Below are positions 43,714-51,659 of a stretch of 64,000 nt of DNA, piece after piece. Numbering within the stretch: the stretch's first letter is position 1; every line of letters starts with the position of its first letter. The translations under genes and the position numbers were made by a program. The notes under the pieces are model-generated. The model was not told where the DNA came from. It made no database searches and saw only the letters and a list, made by a program, of their open reading frames with translations. The stretch is from a virus. The DNA lies in IMG/VR virus record IMGVR_UViG_3300023174_000033, positions 310,001 to 374,000 of that record; one strand, 5' to 3'.

Positions 43714-45222
43714 ATGACTAGAGATGAATTAAAGAAAACAATTTTTGTAGGGGTAGTTGAAGAAAATGATGACCCAAAACGTCAGGGACGAGTAAGAGTA
43801 AGAGTAACTAATATTTTTGATGAAATACCCGTTGAGGATATACCTTGGGCAAAACCTTGGAAAGATTTGAACGGAAATGCTTTTTCAATTCCAGATAAAG
43901 GTAAAGTAGTGAGTGTGGTATTTGATAGTGGGTCAATTTATAGGCCAGAATATATTTACGCGGAACATTATAATATAAATTTAGAAGAGAAGTTAAAGGC
44001 TCTATCAAAAAGTGATTATCCAACTTTTAAGGCTACATTATTTGATCACTCAACTCAAATATACAGGTCAAAATCCGAAGGTTTAAAAATGGACCATGAG
44101 TATACCAACATAAATTTGGACAAAAGTGGAAATATAAATCTGAATTTGAGAGATAACAAATCTTATGTTTATGTAGGTACAAATAAGAGTGACCAAGAAG
44201 CTGTTTTGGGTACACACTTTATGACATGGATGGATAAATTTATGGATGTTATGTCAGCTACTCCTTATATTGGTAATTTGGGAGCTCCAGTGGTTGCTAG
44301 TCCAGCTCTTTTAGCAATTGCAGCAGAATATCGGGCTTCTAAACAACCTTTATTTTTGTCAAAACACATATGGTTAGTTGATAACTTTGCAGTTACAAAA
44401 CAAAAAAGAAAATATGAAGACCAAGCTGGAGACACTTGGAAATCAACGGTCACTCCGAATGAATTGACAAAAAGAAATGTGCCTGTTCCGCCAGATCCAA
44501 ATGAACCTACAGATCCAAATGAAGAGGGCAAACCAAGTGGGGCAGATGAAATTGATAATAATGATGTGAGTCCTGGATTCTTTGAGCCTACAATTAGAAA
44601 TGAGCAAAGAATTAAAACAATTTCAGTTTCAAATTACGAAAATGGTAAAATACCACTTGAAAAAATGGTTGTTAATAAAAACCTAGCTAATTCCCTTACT
44701 GGCACAAGTACATATTTAATGCCAGAAGCTTCTGCGGCATTTGATTCAATGATGGCAGCTTATAATAAGAGTTCTTTCAAAGGAAAACAAGCAGTAACAT
44801 TTACAAGTGGATATAGAACCCTTGAAAAGCAACAACAGCTATCTTCTGGCAAATACAAAGATCAAGCCGCCAAAGCTGGTACGTCTCCTCACGGTTGGGG
44901 ATTAGCAGTTGATTTTTGGTGGGGGGTTCCAACAAATTTATGGAAGAATCAAGATGCTAGAAGAGCTGCGTTCCGCCATCCAGTTTACAAATGGTTTTAT
45001 GAAAATGCTCCAAAATTTGGTTGGTATAATCCAAAAGCTTTGAGAAATGATGACGGACTAGATGAGTGGTGGCACTGGGAATACCATCCAGAATTCAAAG
45101 GTAAATCGCATAATCAAGTACAAGGACAACCACAAAATTATAATGCAGAATTCAGTCAATCAGATGTAGAACTTTTGAGAAATAACGGAGCAACATTCAA
45201 ACTCAAAGGAAATTGGGCTTAA
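43714..45222 (+). CDS. Baseplate spike protein (gp5 OB-fold) fused to M15 peptidase
   Basis: 502 residues. The N-terminus has the gp5/VgrG OB fold: FVGVVEENDDPKRQGRVRVRV and IPDKGKVVSVVF. A region of about 120-170 has repeating short strands (NLDKSGNINLNLRD) as in a beta-helix shaft. The C-terminal 170 residues are a VanY/M15-type D,D- or L,D-peptidase: FTSGYRT, SPHGWGLAVDF (Zn ligands His and Asp) and EWWHWEYHPEF (catalytic Glu, Zn His). It should cut peptidoglycan peptides while the tail penetrates. T4 gp5 carries a lysozyme instead, so this is a domain swap. It converges with UvsW with a two-nt gap. Confidence 0.75.
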   Translation: MTRDELKKTIFVGVVEENDDPKRQGRVRVRVTNIFDEIPVEDIPWAKPWKDLNGNAFSIPDKGKVVSVVFDSGSIYRPEYIYAEHYNINLEEKLKALSKSDYPTFKATLFDHSTQIYRSKSEGLKMDHEYTNINLDKSGNINLNLRDNKSYVYVGTNKSDQEAVLGTHFMTWMDKFMDVMSATPYIGNLGAPVVASPALLAIAAEYRASKQPLFLSKHIWLVDNFAVTKQKRKYEDQAGDTWKSTVTPNELTKRNVPVPPDPNEPTDPNEEGKPSGADEIDNNDVSPGFFEPTIRNEQRIKTISVSNYENGKIPLEKMVVNKNLANSLTGTSTYLMPEASAAFDSMMAAYNKSSFKGKQAVTFTSGYRTLEKQQQLSSGKYKDQAAKAGTSPHGWGLAVDFWWGVPTNLWKNQDARRAAFRHPVYKWFYENAPKFGWYNPKALRNDDGLDEWWHWEYHPEFKGKSHNQVQGQPQNYNAEFSQSDVELLRNNGATFKLKGNWA

Positions 45223-45224
45223 TA

Positions 45225-46862
45225 TCAAATGTTCATCTTGAGTACCTTATATGGATACTCTCTCTTTTTATAAAACTTTTCTCTTTCCAAGAAATGTTTA
45301 TAGAGTATATTGTTCATATTATTTGAATCAAACACATCCACTAAATCAAAAATCGTTGCAACTTTCTTTTGGTTGTGTTTTCTTAAAGCTCTTCCGATTG
45401 ATTGGATTATTATTTGTTCAGATTTGAAAGAATCAGCAAATATAACATTGAAAATCGCATTTATTGACACACCTGTTGATAATGTGCCATAAGATGCGAC
45501 TAGAACTTTAACATTACCATCAGTTTTTTCCATTTCCTTTTTTATAAACTCTCTTTGTTTATTATTTACTTCACCATCAATATAAAAGAATTCTTTATTT
45601 GATATTTCCGATTTCAATTTATTATAAATTTTGGTTCCATACTCAATCGTATGGAACAATAGGAGAGTATTGGAATCACATTTATCAACAATTTTCTTTA
45701 TAAAATCTAATCTTTTATCAGATTGTTGTATGAATTCTTTTTCAAACCTAAAAGCATCAGCACCAGCTCCCATCTTTTTTATATAGTTCAATCTTTCATT
45801 AATCTCACCGGAATCATGATTGAGGATAACCGCTTTAATATTCATCGGAGTGATTGTGCCAGTATCCACAAGTGTTTTAGCATCAATTTTAGTCACATTT
45901 GGACCCAATACTGATTGTATTGTTAAAATCTCAAGACTATCATCCGATGGAAATGTACCACTTACACCAAACCTATTATAAGCGTGTGTAAATGTCCTTT
46001 TTAATATTGAAGTAAGTGTTGTAGATTTTGCACCGTGAGCCTCATCACAAGCAACTGTGTGAAATTGTTTAAAAAATTCTTTTGGCCATTTTTCTAATGA
46101 TTGATAACAACCAATGTAAATGTTTGGTTGAGTGGGACCTGAATATTTTCGTGGCTTATCACTCATTATTTCTTCCATTCGGATATGACAAGGATTATAA
46201 TTTTCATTTGATTCTTGAATCCTCTCAATTTTATGTTCTCTGAAATCTAATACATCACTAAATTTCTCAAGAAAATTTGAACCATAATTGTATTCCATTA
46301 TATTTTCATAAAATTGTGTAACAAGGGTAATTGATGGCACAATAATTAAAAATTTAGCATCAGGTTCTATGTTTTTCAACACATAAAAAATGATAATTGA
46401 TATAACTAAAGATTTACCACCAGAGGTAGCAACCTCGGCCATACAATATCTATTCTTTAATATTTTATAAGCAGTTTCAATTTGATAATCATAAGGTGTA
46501 AAAGGAATCCATTCACCGGTATTTTTATTTTTCATTTTATGGTCCTTGAAAAATTCTTCACAGAACTCCTTCACGGACTCCAACGTAACATCACGATTCA
46601 GTGGGAATTCATCTTTATTTTCAATTTTGAAACTTACTCCTATTTCTTTACAAGCTTTGAAGCATTCTCTCCACAATCCAAAATTAACCTTACCGTTATC
46701 AAAATAAGATTGTTGACCATTCCAAACTCCCATCTTAAATGCGGGCATAAACCGATAACCTTTTACATGGCGTGTAAGCCAAAGGTTAAGTTGGTGATAT
46801 TCAGTTCTAGTTGATTCTTGAACTAATAATTTTTCTTCATTTTGGTCGTATTTGAGAATCAT
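45225..46862 (-). CDS. uvsW: UvsW-like ATP-dependent helicase
   Basis: 545 residues, near T4 UvsW length (587 or 503 by start). The superfamily 2 motifs are complete: Q-like PYDYQIETA, motif I ATSGGKSLV (about 146-154), motif II ACDEAHGAKS (about 270-279), motif III VSGTFPSDD, and motif VI SIGRALRKHNQKK (about 487-499). T4 UvsW unwinds R-loops and branches and regresses forks, ending origin-dependent replication. An N-terminal region WLTRHVKGYRFMPAFKMGVW fits the substrate-binding domain of UvsW. Together with the UvsY-like gene it implies recombination-dependent replication. Confidence 0.85.
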   Translation of the reverse strand: MILKYDQNEEKLLVQESTRTEYHQLNLWLTRHVKGYRFMPAFKMGVWNGQQSYFDNGKVNFGLWRECFKACKEIGVSFKIENKDEFPLNRDVTLESVKEFCEEFFKDHKMKNKNTGEWIPFTPYDYQIETAYKILKNRYCMAEVATSGGKSLVISIIIFYVLKNIEPDAKFLIIVPSITLVTQFYENIMEYNYGSNFLEKFSDVLDFREHKIERIQESNENYNPCHIRMEEIMSDKPRKYSGPTQPNIYIGCYQSLEKWPKEFFKQFHTVACDEAHGAKSTTLTSILKRTFTHAYNRFGVSGTFPSDDSLEILTIQSVLGPNVTKIDAKTLVDTGTITPMNIKAVILNHDSGEINERLNYIKKMGAGADAFRFEKEFIQQSDKRLDFIKKIVDKCDSNTLLLFHTIEYGTKIYNKLKSEISNKEFFYIDGEVNNKQREFIKKEMEKTDGNVKVLVASYGTLSTGVSINAIFNVIFADSFKSEQIIIQSIGRALRKHNQKKVATIFDLVDVFDSNNMNNILYKHFLEREKFYKKREYPYKVLKMNI

Positions 46863-46957
46863 TTAAGTAGCTATGATTTATATAACAAAAGAAAAAATGG
46901 TTTTTTCCGAGGGGAAAGAGATTATTTAAGATATATATAAGAAAATATTGAAAAATT

Positions 46958-47230
46958 ATGGGTTTTTTTAAAAGTTTAAAAAATTTCTTTGGTTTTGGTG
47001 AAGTAGAAACCGAGAAGCAACCTTCAGAAATGGAATATACTCCAAAAAATGAAGAGCAAAATGAGGTGGAAGTTAAACAAGAAGTTGTTACAACCGAAGT
47101 TCAGGTTGAAAACACTACTACAGTTGGGGATATAAAATCTAAATCAAGAAAAAATAAACCATCGGAAGGAACAGAGGGTAAAGAAAAACCCAAAAGACCT
47201 AGGAGAAAACCAAAACCAAAATCTGAATAA
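46958..47230 (+). CDS. Small basic-tailed protein with amphipathic start
   Basis: 90 residues. It starts with an aromatic amphipathic helix, MGFFKSLKNFFGFGE, followed by an acidic Glu/Val stretch and a Lys/Pro/Arg tail (PKRPRRKPKPK) that could bind nucleic acid. The start resembles a short membrane or capsid-directed leader. No family. It ends at a bidirectional terminator. Confidence 0.55.
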   Translation: MGFFKSLKNFFGFGEVETEKQPSEMEYTPKNEEQNEVEVKQEVVTTEVQVENTTTVGDIKSKSRKNKPSEGTEGKEKPKRPRRKPKPKSE

Positions 47231-47262
47231 AATAAACCCCTATATGGGGGTTTATTTTTTTC
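47230..47262. terminator. Bidirectional terminator
   Basis: AAATAAACCCC and GGGGTTTATTT pair around TATATG, with A and T runs outside; it serves 46958-47230 and the convergent ClpP gene. Confidence 0.85.
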
Positions 47263-47911
47263 TAATTATATCATCAATCATACCATATTTCAAAGCTTCA
47301 TCGGATGTCATCCAATAATCTCTATCAGAGTCCTTTTCTACTTTTTGATAATCCTTTCCAGTACATTCTGAAATTATAGTGTGCAATTCCCTTTTAAGGG
47401 AATTTATTTCTCTTGCATCAATTTCCAAATCGGAAGCTTGTAAATAACCACCAAATCCAGCTAATGGTTGGTGAATCATAGTCCTTGACCTACGAAGTCC
47501 CTTTCTTTTACCCTTGGTTCCTGAGCATAACAGGACAGCTGCCATACTTGCTGCTAATCCAGTGTTTATGGTCACGATATCTGGCCTCACATACTCCATA
47601 GTGTCCAATAGTCCAAGTCCACTGTAAACAGAACCACCACCGGAATTTATGTAAAGTTTTATATCTTTCTCATCGTCTAATTGCTCAAGATAAAGTAAGT
47701 TTGCTTTAATCAAATCACAATTATAATCTTCAATATCACCAGTCAAGAAAATTATCCTCTCATTCAATAATTTCGCAAATACATCATTTTGTAAACCAAG
47801 GCTCAAATTATCAGAAAGATATTCTGAAGATTTGGACTGGTATTGTTTTAGATATCCAGAATCAACCTTATTTGACTTTAGATATTTTTTATAGTCTGTT
47901 GAATTTATCAT
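47252..47911 (-). CDS. clpP: ClpP-family serine protease
   Basis: 219 residues, about bacterial ClpP length (about 200) plus a 20-residue extension at the start. The catalytic triad is complete: Ser122 in GLAASMAAVL, His147 in MIHQPLAG and Asp at about 198 in DSDRDYWM. The oxyanion and handle regions YINSGGGSVYSGL and the Gln/Glu-rich helix are normal. Near-canonical sequence suggests a tetradecameric peptidase that works with host ClpX or ClpA, perhaps redirecting proteolysis. In some phages ClpP-like proteins process the prohead; that is the alternative. Confidence 0.9.
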   Translation of the reverse strand: MINSTDYKKYLKSNKVDSGYLKQYQSKSSEYLSDNLSLGLQNDVFAKLLNERIIFLTGDIEDYNCDLIKANLLYLEQLDDEKDIKLYINSGGGSVYSGLGLLDTMEYVRPDIVTINTGLAASMAAVLLCSGTKGKRKGLRRSRTMIHQPLAGFGGYLQASDLEIDAREINSLKRELHTIISECTGKDYQKVEKDSDRDYWMTSDEALKYGMIDDIIRKK

Positions 47912-47983
47912 CGTAAGGATATATATCTAAAATCTCAAATAAGTCCACTAAAAAAGATTGTGTAAAAAAAGATTTGTTATTTT

Positions 47984-47993
47984 AATATATAAA
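47984..47993 (+). promoter_or_regulatory. AATATATAAA upstream element
   Basis: The octamer ends 16 nt before the ATG at 48008. Confidence 0.5.
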
Positions 47994-48007
47994 AATAAAA
48001 ATTTATT

Positions 48008-48346
48008 ATGAAAACTACAATTGAAGTTGGTGGATACGAAATTATGATTGAGGAGATGGAAGGTAATATCACAGTTTCAGCCTCAAAAGAAGGTGAAGTT
48101 GTTGAAGAATTTGAACTTGCTGCTGAAGATTTTGAATCCCAAGGTGGTGAAATGGGCGACGACGATGAAATGATGTCTTTTGGTGACGAGGACATGGAAG
48201 AAGAAGGTGACTTCGGTGAAGAAGATATGGAAGAAGGTGAAGAAGAAGAGGGCGAAGAATTCGGTGAAGAAGAAGAAGAAGAAGAAGAAGAAGGTGAGGG
48301 CAAATTAGAATCATTTTCATTCTTTGTTAAGAACAGAAAAAAGTAA
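48008..48346 (+). CDS. Extremely acidic protein
   Basis: 112 residues. The first 45 form a small domain (TTIEVGGYEIMIEEM), then an almost pure Glu/Gly/Asp segment runs to residue 97, including a run of nine Glu, and the end is KLESFSFFVKNRKK. T4 gp67 and gp68 are acidic prohead core proteins and some phage DNA mimics are equally acidic; either role is possible. The segment is repetitive GAA/GAG codons, so length variation between relatives would be expected. The next gene begins two nt after its stop. Confidence 0.6.
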   Translation: MKTTIEVGGYEIMIEEMEGNITVSASKEGEVVEEFELAAEDFESQGGEMGDDDEMMSFGDEDMEEEGDFGEEDMEEGEEEEGEEFGEEEEEEEEEGEGKLESFSFFVKNRKK

Positions 48347-48347
48347 T

Positions 48348-49442
48348 ATGATAAAACTCTTTGAAGAATTTTCCGGTGGTGTAGAATTGCATTACTACGC
48401 ATTCGATTGGGATGATAATATTCTACACATGCCTACTAAAATCCTTATGGATAAAAAGGTTGGTGAAGGTTGGAAACCCGTATCAGTATCAACTGCTGAA
48501 TTTGCAGAAGTTAGAAATGACAAGGAAAATTATAGATTGAGGGATAATAATCCAACTGTTGCTTTTTCAGAGTTTAGAGATTCTGGAGCAAGAGGTGATG
48601 TGGCTTTTATAGAAGATGTTAAATCTGCTCTTAAAACTAGAGCTTTTGCTCCATCTTGGAATGCTTTTATAAAGTGTTTATCAGAAGGTGCAATTTTTGC
48701 AATAATAACAGCTAGAGGACATGAACCAAAATCTATTAGAGCTGGAGTTGAGCTTGTGATTGATGATATTTTGACTAAAATGCCATCTTTAAATCCAGGG
48801 TTTTCTCTAGCCGATGATATGTATCAAAACTTGAAAAAATACGAGTATTGGTTCACCACTGATCAAAACAAAGAATCATCACAGTTGAAGGGTAAACCAT
48901 CATCTAATCCGATTGTTAAAAAATACTTGGATTCTTGTAGTTTCTTCGGTGTTAGTTCTGATAGTTTCGCTAAAGAATTCGGAGAGGCAAGTGCTTCAAA
49001 TCCGGAAATTGCAAAAGAAATCGCTTTGAATTATTTTGTGGAAAGATGTAATGATTTTGGAAGTAGAATTGGAGCTAAATCAGTATCAATTGGTTTTTCT
49101 GACGATGATCCAAAAAATGTAGAACACGTAGAAAAATTCTTCAAAGAAAAATTGCCAAACATGAAGGGTGGATTCAAATTTAGTTTGATAAAAACCACTG
49201 ACCCAAAAATAAAGGGTGGTGAAATGACAAAATTCACCGAAACATCACACCAACCAACTGGAATGGAAAGTTCAATATTACCATTCACAAAATGGAATAA
49301 CATGACACAAAGGCTTTATCCGTCCTCCAAAGATGCTCCTGCCGATGATTACCATAATCAAATGAAAAATAATATTGGTCAGACAACTGATCTTTTTAAA
49401 AAGTTCGCTTTCAAAAGAAAAAAAAACAAAAAAACAAAATGA
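48348..49442 (+). CDS. HAD-like phosphohydrolase domain protein
   Basis: 364 residues from the ATG at 48348; a longer frame would overlap the previous gene. After a leader-like MIKLFEEFSGG, the HAD motifs appear: YAFDWDDNILHMP (motif I, D-x-D), IITARGHEPKS (motif II, T/S) and later VSIGFSDDDPKNVE (motif IV, acidic). The cap and the C-terminal 90 residues are unusual, and the end is Lys-rich. It should hydrolyse a phosphate, but the substrate is unknown. Together with its acidic neighbour and 49439-49822 it forms a three-gene operon. Confidence 0.65.
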   Translation: MIKLFEEFSGGVELHYYAFDWDDNILHMPTKILMDKKVGEGWKPVSVSTAEFAEVRNDKENYRLRDNNPTVAFSEFRDSGARGDVAFIEDVKSALKTRAFAPSWNAFIKCLSEGAIFAIITARGHEPKSIRAGVELVIDDILTKMPSLNPGFSLADDMYQNLKKYEYWFTTDQNKESSQLKGKPSSNPIVKKYLDSCSFFGVSSDSFAKEFGEASASNPEIAKEIALNYFVERCNDFGSRIGAKSVSIGFSDDDPKNVEHVEKFFKEKLPNMKGGFKFSLIKTTDPKIKGGEMTKFTETSHQPTGMESSILPFTKWNNMTQRLYPSSKDAPADDYHNQMKNNIGQTTDLFKKFAFKRKKNKKTK

Positions 49443-49822
49443 AACATTTAAAAACTTTTGAATCCTTTGGGATGAATATGTCCAAAGAACAAATGTGTGA
49501 ATATTTATCTAAATGTGGTTACGACATTATAGACTTGGAAGGTTGTTCTGTTGAAGAGTTACACGCTATGTGTATGGGTGAAATGCAATCCGCTCCTATG
49601 CAAGAAAAAAAGAAGTGGATTCAGGATACAAAAATGAAAAAAGGTGCTCTCCACAAGCAACTTGGGTACGACGAGGATGAAAAAATTCCTGCAGGTGTCC
49701 TCAAAAAGATTGTAGATGGTGAAGTTGGTTCAAAAGTAAAAATCAAAGGTGAGGAACATACAATCACCGCCTTAATGAAGAAAAGAGCTAATTTAGCTAA
49801 AACTCTAAAAGGGTTGAAATAA
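49439..49822 (+). CDS. Small protein with capsid-targeting-like leader
   Basis: 127 residues, starting MKHLKTFESFGMN, the clearest example of the leader type seen in several genes here. The remainder contains a Cys/Met-rich part (ELHAMCMGEMQ) and a KKGALHKQLGYDEDEKIP block that recurs in phage hypothetical proteins. Its ATG overlaps the previous stop by four nt. A role inside the head is inferred from the leader only. Confidence 0.55.
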   Translation: MKHLKTFESFGMNMSKEQMCEYLSKCGYDIIDLEGCSVEELHAMCMGEMQSAPMQEKKKWIQDTKMKKGALHKQLGYDEDEKIPAGVLKKIVDGEVGSKVKIKGEEHTITALMKKRANLAKTLKGLK

Positions 49823-49828
49823 AAGTGG

Positions 49829-49855
49829 AGAGTCTCAAGATTGAGACTCTTTTTC
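49829..49855. terminator. Terminator between convergent operons
   Basis: AGAGTCTCAA and TTGAGACTCT form a 10-bp stem with a two-base loop, followed by T residues. It overlaps the end of the minus-strand gene at 49835. Confidence 0.85.
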
Positions 49856-50158
49856 ATTTAGGATAGTCTCAATATTAATTTCTCGCAGTTTTTCTTTGGT
49901 GATTAACTTGTAAACCGAGTTTCTGGTTCTAAATGTAAATTCATCTTCTATTTTTACAACTTTCGTAGTAGAAAATGGCATTGGTAACATTTTACCAGCA
50001 AGTATTTCTGTAATAATAAAAAAGTTGAAACGTTGCCCCACTTCTGGTTCATCATAATAATACCCATAAAACCTATCACCAACATTTACATTTCGTGATT
50101 CTTTTATGATTTCCATTTTTTCTAACCAACCGTAAGATTGTTCTAATACTGGTTCCAT
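49835..50158 (-). CDS. Hypothetical protein
   Basis: 107 residues, with beta strands GDRFYGYYYDE and FFIITEILAGKMLP and a following FTFRTRNSVYKLI. This looks like a small barrel, unrecognised. Its ATG overlaps the stop of the nucleotidyltransferase gene (TAATG type), so it is the last of four coupled genes. Confidence 0.55.
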   Translation of the reverse strand: MEPVLEQSYGWLEKMEIIKESRNVNVGDRFYGYYYDEPEVGQRFNFFIITEILAGKMLPMPFSTTKVVKIEDEFTFRTRNSVYKLITKEKLREINIETILNEKESQS

Positions 50159-51060
50159 TATATTCTTTTTATTTTTTCTTCTTGTAAAGATAGTAAAAAT
50201 TTCTCAACATAACTCGGATTATATAATTTTTTTATTATGAAGTAGTTTTTTGTCGCAAATTCTCTGAACCAACCTGAACAAAGAGTTGTGCAAATCCTCA
50301 TAAGTGCCCAATCAAAAGCTTCATCACTTGTATATCCCTTACCACCACCGAATAACATAGGTAGTATTTTTCTCTCAAGTGCTATAACATAAGCCTCTTC
50401 TAAAACACATTTACACTTATCTTCATAACTTAAAATTATCCATTTGTTCAAATGGCATTTAGCTTGTGTTTTATCTTCTTGTAACTTTTCATACAGTGGT
50501 AAATCATAATGAGCCATAACCTTATGAATATCGTCATGTATAAAATAAGAATCTACATAGTCTTGTGACTGGTCAAAAAAGTCTTTTACACTTTTATTTA
50601 GTGAGGGTGTTTTTAATTTACCAAGTCTTTTTTCAGTTTCGGAATAATTTATTTTTGTTATATGTTCCAATTCATCAATCCCATCCAACTTATCATTCAA
50701 AAAACAAAAATCATGTATATGTTTTTTAAATTTTATTGGAAAGTGGATATGACTTTTTTTGATTGAGTAAAGAACCTCTTTGGAAGCAAAAGTATTATCT
50801 TTATCATATTCCAAATATAGTTTAAGAGATTGGAAATTTTCAACAAAAATAACTTCCACATTATCTGAATCATAAATATCCGTTTTATTTTTGATATTTT
50901 TCAGAATAGTGGTGTGTTCTGTTTCAATGATCTCAACTGGTTCCAAAAGATTTATTAAAAAATTCAAATCAGATTTGTATCCAATTACATCAATATCCCT
51001 TGTACTCCTAGGGAAATTAGGAAAGTGAAATTTTAAAGCTTTTGAACCTATTATCAACAT
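50158..51060 (-). CDS. Nucleotidyltransferase-fold protein
   Basis: 300 residues. The N-terminus carries IIGSKALKFHFPNFPRSTRDIDVIG: a Gly-Ser followed by D-x-D, the metal-binding signature of DNA polymerase beta-like nucleotidyltransferases. The remainder is helical, with LPLYEKLQ and FGGGKGYTSDEAFDW. Members of the fold transfer nucleotides to proteins, antibiotics or tRNAs, and some are toxins. It is part of an overlapping four-gene unit (51601-49835). Substrate unknown. Confidence 0.6.
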   Translation of the reverse strand: MLIIGSKALKFHFPNFPRSTRDIDVIGYKSDLNFLINLLEPVEIIETEHTTILKNIKNKTDIYDSDNVEVIFVENFQSLKLYLEYDKDNTFASKEVLYSIKKSHIHFPIKFKKHIHDFCFLNDKLDGIDELEHITKINYSETEKRLGKLKTPSLNKSVKDFFDQSQDYVDSYFIHDDIHKVMAHYDLPLYEKLQEDKTQAKCHLNKWIILSYEDKCKCVLEEAYVIALERKILPMLFGGGKGYTSDEAFDWALMRICTTLCSGWFREFATKNYFIIKKLYNPSYVEKFLLSLQEEKIKRI

Positions 51061-51326
51061 TATAAAAAAGAATTTTCGTAATCGTAACTTGAATCATCGC
51101 TGTAGTAATCATAATCTTCCTCTTCTCTGAAAGATTTTTCATCATCAAGACGCATTAGAACAATTGGATCTAAAATATCTTTTGATACTTTAACATCTAA
51201 CTTTGAATCTTTAGCTTGTTCAATTAGTTCTTCTAATTTCTTTTCAGCTTGTGTTTGTGAAATGAATTTTTCTCTAGCATCGGTCAGCAATGTTGAGAGT
51301 TTTTTATAAAATTCTATAATTGTCAT
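51060..51326 (-). CDS. Small acidic hypothetical protein
   Basis: 88 residues, helical, with an Asp/Tyr/Ser-rich C-terminus (DYDYYSDDSSYDYE). It overlaps its neighbours on both sides (one and four nt). An adaptor or partner of the nucleotidyltransferase is possible. Confidence 0.55.
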   Translation of the reverse strand: MTIIEFYKKLSTLLTDAREKFISQTQAEKKLEELIEQAKDSKLDVKVSKDILDPIVLMRLDDEKSFREEEDYDYYSDDSSYDYENSFL

Positions 51327-51601
51327 TTTTTTAAAATATCGTCTATTATGTGTTTTCTAAATTCATTTTTTGGAACAAATCTCATGTGGTCATACCAAGT
51401 TTTCTCACCAATGTCATTTTCAATTATCAATGTTAATTCATCGCCGTATTTTTCATAAACGTCTTGATTATCTGTTGTGGAATGTCTATAAACTTCAATA
51501 ATTTGGTACTCTTTACCAATAGTTAAAGTAGCTCTTGAGTTTATCACACAAACAACTTGTTCCCCTTTCTTATAAAGTATGTCGGATTGCATTTTTTTCA
51601 C
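51323..51601 (-). CDS. Small SH3-like barrel protein
   Basis: 92 residues. KGEQVVCVINSRATLTIGK, YQIIEVYR and LTLIIENDIGEKTWY suggest a KOW/SH3-like five-strand barrel seen in many phage hypotheticals. It leads the four-gene unit and overlaps the next gene by ATGA. Confidence 0.55.
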   Translation of the reverse strand: MKKMQSDILYKKGEQVVCVINSRATLTIGKEYQIIEVYRHSTTDNQDVYEKYGDELTLIIENDIGEKTWYDHMRFVPKNEFRKHIIDDILKK

Positions 51602-51659
51602 TCTACAAAAGTATAAAAACTTATTATGATTTCAAAGTATATATCATGAAATTTCCAAA

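Noticed and set aside
48069-48402. Reverse-strand Ser- or Leu-rich frames opposite the acidic protein
   Set aside because: They arise from the repetitive Glu codons and have no upstream element or natural composition.
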